Below, one piece after another: positions 35,853-44,751 of a stretch of DNA of 64,000 nucleotides. Source of the stretch: Verrucomicrobiia bacterium (GTDB lineage: Bacteria > Verrucomicrobiota > Verrucomicrobiia > Opitutales > Opitutaceae); NCBI GenBank assembly GCA_011525695.1, contig WYBX01000112.1, forward strand, positions 1-64,000, given 5' to 3'. The translations under genes and the position numbers were made by a program. The notes under the pieces are model-generated. The model searched no databases, had not been told where the DNA came from, and saw only the letters and a program-made list of their open reading frames with translations. Numbering within the stretch: position 1 is the first letter of the stretch; every line of letters starts with the position of its first letter.

Positions 35853-36863
35853 ATGAATGCTCCCATCAACCGCAGGAAATTTCTCCGACATTCCCTCCTG
35901 GCCGGTGGTGCAGCCGTGGGGCTGAGCAGCATCGAGGAGAAGGTTCTTGCCGATGAAATCCGCACGGCGACGCCCACGACTCCCAATCCGCGGGCCGCCG
36001 ACCGACTGCAGCTGCCGCGTGGAAAGATCGGGAGCCTTGAAATCAGCCGGGTGATCTGCGGCGGCAATCTCATCGGCGGCTGGGCCCACAGCCGGGATCT
36101 GATCTACGTCTCGACCCTGGTGAAGGCGTACCACACCGATGAGAAAATCTTCGACACCCTGCACCTCGCCGAGCAGCGCGGAATCAACACCGTCCTGACC
36201 AACCCGTCGGCGGGCCGCGTGCTGAGCGACTACTGGCATGCCGAAGGCGGAAAGATCCAGTGGATTTCCGACTGTGCCACGGCGGATATCAAGGCGGGCA
36301 TCAAGCAGTCCGTCGATGATGGCGCCCACGCCATTTATATTCAGGGCAGCCGCTGTGATCAGATGGTGCGGGACAACCGCCTGGCCGAACTCGAGCAGGC
36401 GGTGTCCCTGATGCGGGAACAGGGGGTGCCCTGGGGACTCGGCGCACACAGCCTCGATACGGTCAGGGCCTGCGTTAAGGCGGGTTTCGAACCCGACTTC
36501 TGGGCAAAGACGCTGCACCAGGACAATTACTGGTCGGCCACGCCGGCGGATCGCCGGTTGCCATTCGATGAGGTGAACGGCAAGCGGCGGGACCATGACC
36601 GGCACCACGACAACATGTGGTGCACGGATGCATCCGGGACGATCGCCTGCATGGGTGCGCTCAAACAACCCTGGATTGCGTTCAAGGTGCTTGCCGCCGG
36701 CGCCATACATCCGCGGCAGGCTTTTCAATGGGCATTCGAAAGCGGCGCGGATTTCATCTGCGTCGGCATGTTCGATTTCCAGGTGGTCGAGAATTCCACG
36801 ATCGCGCAGCGCGCGCTGGAGAATGTAACCCAGGCCGGACGCAGCCGTCCGTGGAGGGCGTGA
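35853..36863 (+). CDS. Tat-exported protein of aldo/keto-reductase-like type
   Basis: A 336-residue protein with a twin-arginine signal (NRRKFLRHSLLAGG, 6-19), so it is exported folded. The mature part opens GKIGSLEISRVICGGNLIGGWAHSRDL, like the start of aldo/keto reductase barrels, and continues with TIM-barrel-like strands (INTVLTNPS, AIYIQGSR, WGLGAHS, WIAFKVLAAGAIHP). The catalytic Tyr and Lys of true reductases are not clearly placed, so activity is uncertain. Such Tat proteins are common in Planctomycetes and Verrucomicrobia. Divergent from cysC across about 220 bp. Confidence 0.75.
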   Translation: MNAPINRRKFLRHSLLAGGAAVGLSSIEEKVLADEIRTATPTTPNPRAADRLQLPRGKIGSLEISRVICGGNLIGGWAHSRDLIYVSTLVKAYHTDEKIFDTLHLAEQRGINTVLTNPSAGRVLSDYWHAEGGKIQWISDCATADIKAGIKQSVDDGAHAIYIQGSRCDQMVRDNRLAELEQAVSLMREQGVPWGLGAHSLDTVRACVKAGFEPDFWAKTLHQDNYWSATPADRRLPFDEVNGKRRDHDRHHDNMWCTDASGTIACMGALKQPWIAFKVLAAGAIHPRQAFQWAFESGADFICVGMFDFQVVENSTIAQRALENVTQAGRSRPWRA

Positions 36864-37165
36864 ACCGGCTGGCGCCGCGCCGGCGATCCGATCCACTGTC
36901 GCCGCGAGATGTGCGGCGAACCTGGCGATGAGGTTCTCCCGGTGGCTTCACCACCCGCGGAAGCCCGCCCTCCGGGCATCAAACGATCACCACACTCCCA
37001 CCTGCCCTCCCACTCCCGCCATCACTCTGAGCTGAAATACGAGCCGCCACTGCCGTCGATCCCGCCTGAAACGCCGGGAGGGTGTCCCGGCCTTTCCGGC
37101 GGATCGAGCCGCGCCGAAGCGACGGCTCGCCAAGTGTCACGAGCGTTTCCGCTCGGGAATCCGGG
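36864..37165. other. Gene-free stretch
   Basis: About 300 bp between the Tat protein and the small Lys-rich gene. Short hairpin-forming words occur (AACCT GGCGATG AGGTT near 36930), but I see no gene, RNA or larger repeat. Confidence 0.4.
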
Positions 37166-37246
37166 CTAGCGCTTCTTCGCGGTCTTAGCCTTCTTCTTCG
37201 CCGGCGCCTTCTTGGTCTGTTTCTTTGCGTTCTTTGCTTTGGCCAT
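37166..37246 (-). CDS. Very small lysine/alanine-rich basic protein (26 residues)
   Basis: Reads MAKAKNAKKQTKKAPAKKK followed by AKTAKKR and a TAG stop: 13 of 26 residues are Lys or Arg and there are no acidic residues. The composition is like the tails of histone H1-like or HU-like DNA-binding proteins, so nucleic-acid binding is a guess. The start ATG is preceded by an A-rich AGAAATAAT but no clear Shine-Dalgarno. The clean open frame and strongly biased composition favour a real gene over chance. Convergent with the Tat protein gene. Confidence 0.6.
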   Translation of the reverse strand: MAKAKNAKKQTKKAPAKKKAKTAKKR

Positions 37247-37574
37247 ATTATTTCTGGGTTGATGCTAGTTGTCGTAACGGGGCGGGGTGCCCCGATCGGA
37301 CATTGGACCTTTCGGAAAACTCACGCGTCGCGCCACGTGCCGCGATCACGCTTCCGACTCCATGCCCGATGATTGTGCGAACTGATCGCGGACGTCGAAC
37401 TATTTTCCTTGCTTGATCGCAATTCCCGCGCGCGCGTTCCGCCGCTCCGATCGGCCAGCCTTGGTCCCAATCCACGCCCCCGCGGTCGTGAACCGCGGCC
37501 GATCCGCTCATGTATTGTATTAATGGTGACGTGAACTCCAGAGGTAAAATCGCCCCGGGCCCGGCGGAGCCGCG
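37247..37574. other. Gene-free stretch upstream of the Lys-rich gene
   Basis: About 330 bp between the SCO gene's 3' end and the small Lys-rich gene. It should hold the SCO terminator and the promoter of the small gene. AT-rich words occur near 37400 (ACTATTTTCCTTGCTTGAT) and 37515 (TGTATTGTATTAATGG). No gene is supported. Confidence 0.4.
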
Positions 37575-38438
37575 TCACCGCGCCGGCGCGATCCGATCCG
37601 CGATTTCCTCTGGCTTCCACGCATTCCCACGCCAGATCTCCGTCACCCGCCCGTCCGGTCCGATCAAGACGGTGGCCAGGGTGTGATCGAGCGCGGCGCC
37701 GTCACGGACCGCGCGCACGGCGAACGCGCGGGCCAAAGCGTCGATCTGATCCCGGCTGCCGGTCGCGAAACGCCAGCGGCGGAAGTCCGCCCCGAGCGCG
37801 CCGCCGTACTCGCGCAGCACCGCGGGCCGGTCATGCTCCGGATCGATCGAGATGCTGAGCAGCCGCACGTTCGCCCGCACGGCGGCCGGCATCTCCGCGA
37901 CCAGCCCCTGCAGGGACTGGAATTTTTTCGCCATCAGCGGACAGAACTCCGGCACGGGGCACCGCGTGAAGATGAAAGTGACCACGGTCTGGCGCCCGCG
38001 CAGGTCGGCATCGGTCACGGGAAGACTGTCCTGATCGATCAGCGCGAAACCCGGCACAGGATCGCCGGCCCGCAGCCGGCGCAGTGATCCTGTATCCCCG
38101 TTGCCGGTGCGAGCCGGAGCCGCGGGGCGGTTTTCGACGCGGCCCAGCCGGCGAAACTTTGTCGCCCGCGACTGCGTGCCGACGCGAAACTCGAAGCTCA
38201 CGAGATCGCCCGCCACCAGACCCGCCGCGTCCGCCGCCTCCGTGTTGAACGGCATCGTCATCGCCGGCATAAAACCGGGAATTTCCTCGTGCCGGATCGT
38301 GATCGCCCCATCGGCGTAGGGCGCCAGGACAACTCCGCGGACTTCGAAAACGCGTTCCGAATCGCGGGCACAGCCCGCCAACACGAGCGCCAGCAGCCAG
38401 GGGTGAAGCCACGACCGGAACATCGGGAGAGGTCGCAT
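37575..38438 (-). CDS. SCO1/SenC-family copper chaperone lipoprotein with N-terminal copper-binding-like domain
   Basis: A 287-residue lipoprotein (LVLAGC, Cys23). The N-terminal domain (about 28-100) resembles CusF/CopK-like small copper domains, with RHEEIPGFMPAMTMPF. The C-terminal SCO thioredoxin-fold domain has Cys160 and Cys166 (CPVPEFCP) and His252 (DHTLATVLIG) as copper ligands; the CX5C spacing is a known variant of CX3C. SCO proteins deliver copper to CuA centres. Being divergent from azurin-nosZ, and with no nosL seen, it is a good candidate for NosZ CuA loading. ATG 38456 is an alternative start. Confidence 0.87.
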   Translation of the reverse strand: MRPLPMFRSWLHPWLLALVLAGCARDSERVFEVRGVVLAPYADGAITIRHEEIPGFMPAMTMPFNTEAADAAGLVAGDLVSFEFRVGTQSRATKFRRLGRVENRPAAPARTGNGDTGSLRRLRAGDPVPGFALIDQDSLPVTDADLRGRQTVVTFIFTRCPVPEFCPLMAKKFQSLQGLVAEMPAAVRANVRLLSISIDPEHDRPAVLREYGGALGADFRRWRFATGSRDQIDALARAFAVRAVRDGAALDHTLATVLIGPDGRVTEIWRGNAWKPEEIADRIAPAR

Positions 38439-38632
38439 CGGATTTCTTCGGATCATGAATTCGGGAGTTGCGGGGTACGGTGGGCGGGCGCTTGAAGCCT
38501 TGACCGTTTCGCCCGTTGCGGCAACTTTGGCCATCCGGAATGCGAACTTTTCCCCCCGTCGCGCTACGATTGCGGATCTGCCCTCGGCAGCCGCACCGGG
38601 CAAAGCCCCATCAACCCACGTCGCCGTTTCCC

Positions 38633-39175
38633 ATGAACTCAACACGTCATCGTCTCGTCCTCGCCACCAGCTGCGCGCTGGCCCTGCTCGCCTCCGGGTG
38701 CGCCAAGAAGGAATCCTCCGATCAAACCGCCGCGACGAACAAGGCCGCGGCCGGGGCGGATGCCGGCGGCACCGCCAGCACCCCAGCCCCGCAGAACGGC
38801 CGGGCCATCGAAATCACCGCCAATGACACGATGAAGTTCTCCGTCACCGAGATTCGCGCCAAGCCGGGCGAGGCCCTGTCCGTTACCCTGGTCAATGTCG
38901 GCTCGATGCCGAAGTTCTCCATGGGCCACAACTGGGTGTTGCTGAAGGATGCCGCCCAGATCGACGCCTTCGTCAGCGAGGCCTCGACCGCCCCGACGAC
39001 CGATTACATCCCGGCTTCGCGCAAGGACAATGTCCTTGCGCACACGAAGCTGCTCGGCCCCAAGGAGCGCGATACGGTCACGTTCAGTGCACCCACGCAG
39101 CCCGGCCGCTACCTGTTCCTCTGCACCTTTCCCGGCCACTATCAGGTCGGCATGAAGGGCGAACTGATTGTCGAG
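38633..39175 (+). CDS. Azurin-type blue copper lipoprotein
   Basis: Type I copper electron carrier. The 181-residue precursor has a lipoprotein signal (LLASGC, Cys23) and an Ala/Thr-rich linker, so it is membrane-tethered rather than soluble. The azurin domain carries copper ligands His99 (MGHNWVL), Cys164, His169 and Met174 (CTFPGHYQVGM). The gene ends about 20 bp before nosZ, so it is likely co-transcribed and a probable electron donor to NosZ. The start at 38633 is set by the signal peptide; an upstream open frame from 38516 overlaps the SCO promoter region. Confidence 0.92.
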
Positions 39176-39196
39176 TGACACCCGGAGCCCGCACCC

Positions 39197-41092
39197 ATGA
39201 ATCGTTCCCGCCTTTCGCGCGCCACGCTGGCCCTCCTCCCCCTCATCATCCTGATCGGCGGCTGCGGCCGGCCCGGCACCGCTGACAAGAAATCCGCCGG
39301 CTCGGCGAATGAAGCCGCGACCCGCACCTATGTCGCCCCCGGCGAGAAGGACGAGTTCTACCTCTTCTATTCCGGCGGGCATTCGGGCCAGGTGTTCCTG
39401 GCCGGCATCCCGTCGATGCGCCACCTGTTCACGATTCCCGTCTTCACCCCGCATCCGGGAGTCGGCTACGGCTACGACGAGGAAACGAAGGCGATGCTCG
39501 GCGGATTCACCTGGGGCGATGTGCATCACCCGGCACTCTCCCAGACCGACAGCATGTATGATGGCCGCTGGCTGTTCGTGAACGACAACGCCAACAACCG
39601 GGTCGCGCGGATCGATCTCCGGGACATGAAGACCCGGCAGATCCTGGGGCCGATCCCGAACTCCTCCGGCAACCACGGCTCATCGTTCGTCACCGAAAAC
39701 ACCGAGTACATTCTGGTCGCCACCCGTTTCTCCGTGCCGCTGCCGAAGGGCCGCCACGCCGATGTCACCCAATATGCCGACGAATTCAACGGGATGGTCA
39801 GCGGCATCACCGTCGACCAGCAGACCGGCGAGATGAAGGTTGGCTGGCAGGTGCTGACGCCGCCCTTCAACTGGGATCTCGGCTCGACCGGCAAGGGCCC
39901 CAGCTCGGGCTGGGCGTTCTGGACCTCGTACAACACCGAGATGGCGCACGAGACGCTCGAGGCGGGGGCGTCCCAGCTCGATCGGGATTACGCGGCGGTC
40001 GTGAACTGGCGGGCCGCCGAGGCCGCCGTGCGGGAGGGCAAGGCCACCCAGATGGCCGGCGTGCCGGTGATCGATCCGGCGAAGGTGCCGGGCGTGCTCT
40101 ACTTCCTGCCCGTCCCCAAGTCGCCCCACGGCATCGACGTGGATCCCACCGGCAAGTGGATCGCCGCCGGCGGCAAGCTGCAGCCGACGGTGCCGGTCTT
40201 CAATTTCGAGAAGCTCAAGGCCGCCATCGATGCGCGAAACTTCGAGACCGAGTTCCGCGGCGTGCCCGTGATCAATTTTGCCGCGGTGCTCGAGGGCGAG
40301 GTCCCGGCCGGGCTCGGCCCGCTGCACACCCAGTACGACGGTAGGGGCAATGCCTACACCTCGATGTTCATCGAGTCCGTCGTGACGAAATGGAAGCTGC
40401 CGCCCTGGAGCGAGGAGGAGCGCCAGGATCTGAACAAGGTCGTCCTCGACAAGATCCCCGTGCATTTCAACATCGGCCACCTCGCCGTGGCCGGCAGCGA
40501 GACCCGCCAGCCGTACGGTCGCTACCTCGTGGCCGGCAACAAGCTTTCCAAGGGCCGCCATCTCAGCACCGGCCCCTCCCAGCCCGAAAGCAGCCAGTTG
40601 ATCGACATCAGCGGGGAGAAGATGACGATGCTCTACGAGACCTTCACGGATCCCGAGCCCCACTTCATGCAGATCCTCAAGGCCGACGCGATCCAGCCAA
40701 TCGAGGTGTATCCGAAGGCCGAGAACAAGCATCCGCACGCGGTGTGGGACGCCAGCGAGACCGGCGTCACCCGCAACGGCAACACCGTGGAGGCAAAGGT
40801 GCTGGCAATTCGCAGCCGCTTCGTGCCCGACCGGATCGAGGCGAACGAGGGCGACACCGTCGTGCTGCACCTGACCAACGTCGAGCAGTCCACCGACATG
40901 ATCCATGGCTGGGGGCTGATCGAGCATGACATCAATGTGATCGTCGACCCCGGCGAGACGAAGACGGTGAAGTTCAAGGCGGCGAAGCCGGGCGTGTTCG
41001 CCTTCTATTGCACGAACTTCTGCTCGGCGCTGCACCAGGAAATGCAGGGCTATCTGGCCGTGAAACCCGCCGCAGGCAACGCCGCGCGCTGA
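39197..41092 (+). CDS. nosZ: Nitrous oxide reductase, clade II (lipoprotein-type)
   Basis: Reduces N2O to N2 outside the cytoplasmic membrane. The 631-residue precursor has a Sec/lipoprotein signal (ILIGGC, Cys23) instead of the twin-arginine signal of clade I enzymes. The beta-propeller carries CuZ histidines such as DVHHPAL near residue 112. The C-terminal cupredoxin domain holds the CuA site: CTNFCSALHQEM with Cys605, Cys609, His613 and Met616. The following membrane protein, nosD, nosF and nosY are in the order typical of clade II clusters. No nosR is present. Confidence 0.96.
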   Translation: MNRSRLSRATLALLPLIILIGGCGRPGTADKKSAGSANEAATRTYVAPGEKDEFYLFYSGGHSGQVFLAGIPSMRHLFTIPVFTPHPGVGYGYDEETKAMLGGFTWGDVHHPALSQTDSMYDGRWLFVNDNANNRVARIDLRDMKTRQILGPIPNSSGNHGSSFVTENTEYILVATRFSVPLPKGRHADVTQYADEFNGMVSGITVDQQTGEMKVGWQVLTPPFNWDLGSTGKGPSSGWAFWTSYNTEMAHETLEAGASQLDRDYAAVVNWRAAEAAVREGKATQMAGVPVIDPAKVPGVLYFLPVPKSPHGIDVDPTGKWIAAGGKLQPTVPVFNFEKLKAAIDARNFETEFRGVPVINFAAVLEGEVPAGLGPLHTQYDGRGNAYTSMFIESVVTKWKLPPWSEEERQDLNKVVLDKIPVHFNIGHLAVAGSETRQPYGRYLVAGNKLSKGRHLSTGPSQPESSQLIDISGEKMTMLYETFTDPEPHFMQILKADAIQPIEVYPKAENKHPHAVWDASETGVTRNGNTVEAKVLAIRSRFVPDRIEANEGDTVVLHLTNVEQSTDMIHGWGLIEHDINVIVDPGETKTVKFKAAKPGVFAFYCTNFCSALHQEMQGYLAVKPAAGNAAR

Positions 41093-41130
41093 GGCGCGCG
41101 CGTGCCGGGCACCCACGCTCCGAACCCGCC

Positions 41131-41748
41131 ATGCGAGAAACCACGCGGCGCTTCTACGGCTACCTCCGCCGGCCACCCAGCGCGGTGGCGCGGGTGCTCC
41201 TCGTGCTCGCCGCCGGTGCGCTGGTGACGGCACTCTTCCTCCCCTTCTGGGAAATCCGGCTGGTTGCACCGCAGTACCAGGAGGGGCTGTCGCTCCACAT
41301 CTACGCCTACAAGTTGATCGCCGGCAACGGGGGCCAGGATCTCCACGAGATCAACAACCTCAACCATTACATCGGCATGCGGCCGATCGAGGAGGCGGAT
41401 TTCATCGAAATGCGCTGGGTGCCATTCGCGCTGGGGGTCTTCGTCCTGCTTTCGCTCCGTGCGGCGGCCATCGGCATCGTCCGCGGCATCGTCGACCTGC
41501 TCGTGCTCTACCTCTACTTCACCGCCTTCTCCTTCGGCAGCTTCTATTACCGGCTCTACACCTATGGCCATCAGCTCGATCCCAAGGCCCCGATGACGAT
41601 CCAGCCCTTCACGCCGGTCCTGATCGGTCATCAGCAGATCGCCAACTTCGAGCAGAGCAGCTACCCCGACATTGGCGCGGTCTTCCTGGGCCTGTTCCCG
41701 CTCCTGGTCATCACCGCGCTGTGGCTGTCGCGCAAGGAGCCGGCGTGA
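41131..41748 (+). CDS. NosB-like integral membrane protein of clade II nos clusters
   Basis: A 205-residue protein with about four membrane helices (near 20-40, 98-115, 120-140 and 178-198) and an outside loop with several His and Tyr. I do not recognise a conserved catalytic motif. Its place between nosZ and nosD is where clade II clusters carry the membrane protein called NosB, whose function is poorly known. Its TGA stop overlaps the nosD GTG start (GTGA). Confidence in coding is high, in the NosB name moderate. Confidence 0.7.
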   Translation: MRETTRRFYGYLRRPPSAVARVLLVLAAGALVTALFLPFWEIRLVAPQYQEGLSLHIYAYKLIAGNGGQDLHEINNLNHYIGMRPIEEADFIEMRWVPFALGVFVLLSLRAAAIGIVRGIVDLLVLYLYFTAFSFGSFYYRLYTYGHQLDPKAPMTIQPFTPVLIGHQQIANFEQSSYPDIGAVFLGLFPLLVITALWLSRKEPA

Positions 41749-43106
41749 AATTCCCGCTCATGCTGCGCCGTGCGGCGATCACCGCGGCCATGGCGATTGC
41801 CGGGACGATCCCGGCACGTGCGGTCGCAACTCCAACCCCCGCCAATGCTTCACGCATCGATGCCCACCGATCAGCGAATCCCGGTGATCAGCTCCGCGGC
41901 CGGATTGCCGCCGCGGAACCCGGCGCCGAACTCGAGGTGCCGGCCGGCGTTTACGAGGGGCCCTTCATCCTGGACCGGCCGATCCGGCTGATTACCGATG
42001 CCAGCGCCACGCTGGCGGGGACCGGCCGCGGCCATGTCGTCGAGATCCGCGCACCGGACGTGGAACTCGCCGGGTTCGTCATCCGCCGCTCCGGGTCAAA
42101 CCTGTCGACCGACGATGCGGGCGTGCATGTCACCGGCGCACGGGCGATCATCCGGGATAACACCATTGTCGATACGCTCCATGGCATTTACGTGCGCCGC
42201 GCCCCCGGCTGCCGGATCACGGGCAACGTGATTCGCGGACGGGCGGCAGCGGTGGCGATCCCCGACCCGGTGGCCGCCGGCCTGCAGCTTTCCGCCGCCG
42301 AGATGTGCTCGGTCGAACTCGAGCAGAACCAGCGCGGCAACGGAATCCATGTCTGGAACAGCTCGGGCCATCTCATCGCGAACAACGACATCCGCGGCAC
42401 GCGCGACGGCATCTACTTTTCCTTCTGCGACCAGACGATAGTGCGGCGCAATGTCATCCAGGACGTCCGCTATGGGCTCCATTACATGTATTCGGACGAC
42501 AATCTTTTTGAGGAAAACCTGTTCACGCGGAACGCCGCCGGTTCCGCGCTGATGTATTCCACCGACATCACCCTGCGTCGCAACCGGTTCGTCGCCAACC
42601 GCAGCCACCGGGCCTACGGGCTGCTGCTGCACACGGTCGAGCGCACCCGAATCGAGGACAACACGATCGAAGGCAATACCATCGGAATCTTCCTCGAGAA
42701 TTCCAGCGACAACACCTTCCTCCGAAATACGATCGCCGCCAACTACATCGGGCTGCGGCTCTCCGCCAGCTCCGAGGCGAATCGTTTCTCTGCCAATCGG
42801 CTGCACACGAATGTCCATGCAATTGAGACCAGTGGCCGCGGCGGCACGAACCGCTGGTCGGTCGACGGCGTGGGCAATGACTGGGAAGGAGCGCTGAAAC
42901 TCGACCTGAACCAGGACGGGATCGCGGACGTGCCCCATTACGAGGCCGACCTGTTCGGCCGGTGGCGCCGCGAATTTCCGGAGATCGGCCTGCTTTCGGG
43001 CAGCCCGGGCGAGCGCGCCATCGGCTTCCTGCACACCCGCCTTCACCTCCCCGGAGTCCCCGGCGTGACGGATGAACGGCCGCTGGCGCGGTCCGGCGTC
43101 CCGTGA
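41745..43106 (+). CDS. nosD: Periplasmic copper-site assembly protein NosD
   Basis: A right-handed beta-helix protein needed for CuZ assembly in NosZ. The 453-residue product has a signal peptide and carbohydrate-binding/sugar-hydrolysis-like (CASH) repeats with many N-x-I/V turns (RDNTIVDTLHGIYV, RNVIQDVRYGLHYMYSDDN, RRNRFVANRSHRAYGLLLH). The GTG at 41745 is preceded by a strong AAGGAG (41734-41739) and overlaps the previous stop. Its own stop overlaps the nosF start. Works with the NosFY ABC transporter. Confidence 0.94.
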   Translation: MKFPLMLRRAAITAAMAIAGTIPARAVATPTPANASRIDAHRSANPGDQLRGRIAAAEPGAELEVPAGVYEGPFILDRPIRLITDASATLAGTGRGHVVEIRAPDVELAGFVIRRSGSNLSTDDAGVHVTGARAIIRDNTIVDTLHGIYVRRAPGCRITGNVIRGRAAAVAIPDPVAAGLQLSAAEMCSVELEQNQRGNGIHVWNSSGHLIANNDIRGTRDGIYFSFCDQTIVRRNVIQDVRYGLHYMYSDDNLFEENLFTRNAAGSALMYSTDITLRRNRFVANRSHRAYGLLLHTVERTRIEDNTIEGNTIGIFLENSSDNTFLRNTIAANYIGLRLSASSEANRFSANRLHTNVHAIETSGRGGTNRWSVDGVGNDWEGALKLDLNQDGIADVPHYEADLFGRWRREFPEIGLLSGSPGERAIGFLHTRLHLPGVPGVTDERPLARSGVP

Positions 43107-43795
43107 TCGCCGCCCGCGGAGTGGAAAAGCGATTCGGCTCCCGTCGCGTGCTGCGCGGGCTGGATCTCACCGTGGACCGCGGTCGCGTGACCTTGCTGGT
43201 GGGCGCCAATGGCGCCGGGAAGACGACGCTGCTGCGCGTGCTCACCGGGCTCTGCCGGCCGGAACGCGGCTCGGTTGCGATCGCCGGCCTTGACCTCACG
43301 AGGGCGCGGCTCGCCGCGCTCGGCGCGCTCGCCTTCCTGCCGCAGGCCCCGCGGTTTCACCCCCGGCTCACGACCCGCGCGGTCGCGCACTATTACGGCC
43401 GGCTGCGCGGGCGGACTCCGGACGAGGTGATGGCACAGCTCGGGCATTGGGGGCTCGTCGATCACGTGGGAGCCACCACCGCCGAGCTCTCGGGCGGATT
43501 GCGGCAGCGGCTCGCGCTGGCAATCTTCGCCCTCGCCCGGGCCCCGGCGCTGATTCTGGACGAGCCGGGGCTGAGCCTCGATCCGGAATGGCGGGATCGA
43601 CTGCAGGCTCACCTCAACAACGAGGCCCGCGGCGGCGCCGCCGTCCTCGTTGCCACCCACCTGCTGGGTGAATGGGAGGGGAAAGTGGATACCTGCGCCC
43701 TGCTCGAGACGGGACGCATCGCCGGCACGCTGCCACCCGGGCGGCTGCGCGCCTTCTTCCTGACCGGATCGCACGATGAACCCCCGACATCGTGA
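43103..43795 (+). CDS. nosF: ABC transporter ATPase NosF
   Basis: A 230-residue cytoplasmic ATPase: Walker A GANGAGKT (34-41), signature LSGGLRQRLALA and Walker B LILDEPGLSLD. It drives the NosFDY complex that supports copper-sulfur centre assembly in NosZ. GTG start overlapping nosD by 4 bp; the 3' end overlaps nosY by 20 bp, so all are translationally coupled. Confidence 0.94.
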   Translation: MIAARGVEKRFGSRRVLRGLDLTVDRGRVTLLVGANGAGKTTLLRVLTGLCRPERGSVAIAGLDLTRARLAALGALAFLPQAPRFHPRLTTRAVAHYYGRLRGRTPDEVMAQLGHWGLVDHVGATTAELSGGLRQRLALAIFALARAPALILDEPGLSLDPEWRDRLQAHLNNEARGGAAVLVATHLLGEWEGKVDTCALLETGRIAGTLPPGRLRAFFLTGSHDEPPTS

Positions 43796-44579
43796 CTGGC
43801 GGACGCTCGGCGCCACGCTGGCGCGTGAGCTACTGAGCTACCGAATCAACCGGTTCCTCCACCTGCATCTCGCCCTGATGCTGGCTATTGGGCTGCTGGC
43901 GCTGCTGGCGCCGCCGGATGCCGCCGCGCCCGGCGCCTCCTGGTGGGTGTTGAACGGCGTGATTTACGTCGGCTCGCTGTCGACGCTGCTTCTGGGGCTG
44001 AGTTCGGCGCAGGCGGAGGCGGAGGAGTTTGCGGTGCTGTTCACGCACCCGATCCGGATTGGATCCTGGGTAGCGGGAAAGTGCAGCGGGCTGCTGGTCG
44101 TCGTGGTTCCCGCCGCCGCCCTGCTCGTTCTCCCAACGCTGCTGGCCGCCGGCGGCTCCACCCTGCTCCTGGGTGCCGCGGTTTCGGCTGCGGCGGTCAG
44201 CGTGCTGCTCGCCTGGATCGGACTCGCCATCGGCTTCTGGATCCAGGATCCGGTGCGCGGGCTGATCGTGGCGCTCCTTGCTTGGTGCCTGCTCCTGTTC
44301 GGAATCGACCTGCTGCTCATCCTAATCGGCGGGTCGGAGTGGGTTCATCACAACCCGGCCGTTTGGGTCGGCGCACTCATGCTCAGTCCGCTGGATGCCT
44401 ATCGGGTGACGCTGCTCTTTTCGGTCGAGCAGGCGGCATTCAGCGGCGCATCGATGCACGGGCTGACCCGCTGGTGGCTGGCCCATCCGGCGGCGTGGCT
44501 GGCCATCTGTCTGGCGGGATGGTGTGCCGTCGCCGCAATCGCCGCCGCCATGGGTGCCGGGTTCCGCCGCACGCGATAG
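43776..44579 (+). CDS. nosY: ABC transporter permease NosY
   Basis: A 267-residue integral membrane protein with six predicted helices, ABC-2 type, matching NosY in size, position and the EEFAVLFTHPIRIGSWVAGKCSGLL segment near the second helix. Last gene of the nos run. No nosL, nosC, nosG or nosH follows; the next gene is on the other strand. Confidence 0.92.
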   Translation: MNPRHRDWRTLGATLARELLSYRINRFLHLHLALMLAIGLLALLAPPDAAAPGASWWVLNGVIYVGSLSTLLLGLSSAQAEAEEFAVLFTHPIRIGSWVAGKCSGLLVVVVPAAALLVLPTLLAAGGSTLLLGAAVSAAAVSVLLAWIGLAIGFWIQDPVRGLIVALLAWCLLLFGIDLLLILIGGSEWVHHNPAVWVGALMLSPLDAYRVTLLFSVEQAAFSGASMHGLTRWWLAHPAAWLAICLAGWCAVAAIAAAMGAGFRRTR

Positions 44580-44614
44580 GAGTCTGTCGGACTCACGCGG
44601 ATCGTTCTGAAAGT

Positions 44615-44685
44615 GGCGCAGATTTGCTGCGCCCTCATTGCAATCGTGAATCCTCTCAAGGCGCAGCAGTCTGCGCCCCTGCGTG
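44615..44685. repeat. Diverged copy of the 33382-33455 palindromic element
   Basis: GGCGCAGATTTGCTGCGCCC, then an ATTG..ATTC-like middle, then GGCGCAGCAGTCTGCGCCCC. It aligns in order with the element between cysD and cysN. It lies between the convergent nosY and hydroxylase-hemolysin genes and may also serve as terminator. Confidence 0.7.
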
Positions 44686-44751
44686 TGCAATCATTTCTGA
44701 TGTTGTGTATCGCGCGTCAATTCGAGCAGCGGCAGAAAACCGACCGGCTGC

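Noticed and set aside
35631..36896. N-terminal extension of CysC
   Set aside because: The frame is antisense to the Tat-exported protein gene; CysC homology begins after 35630.
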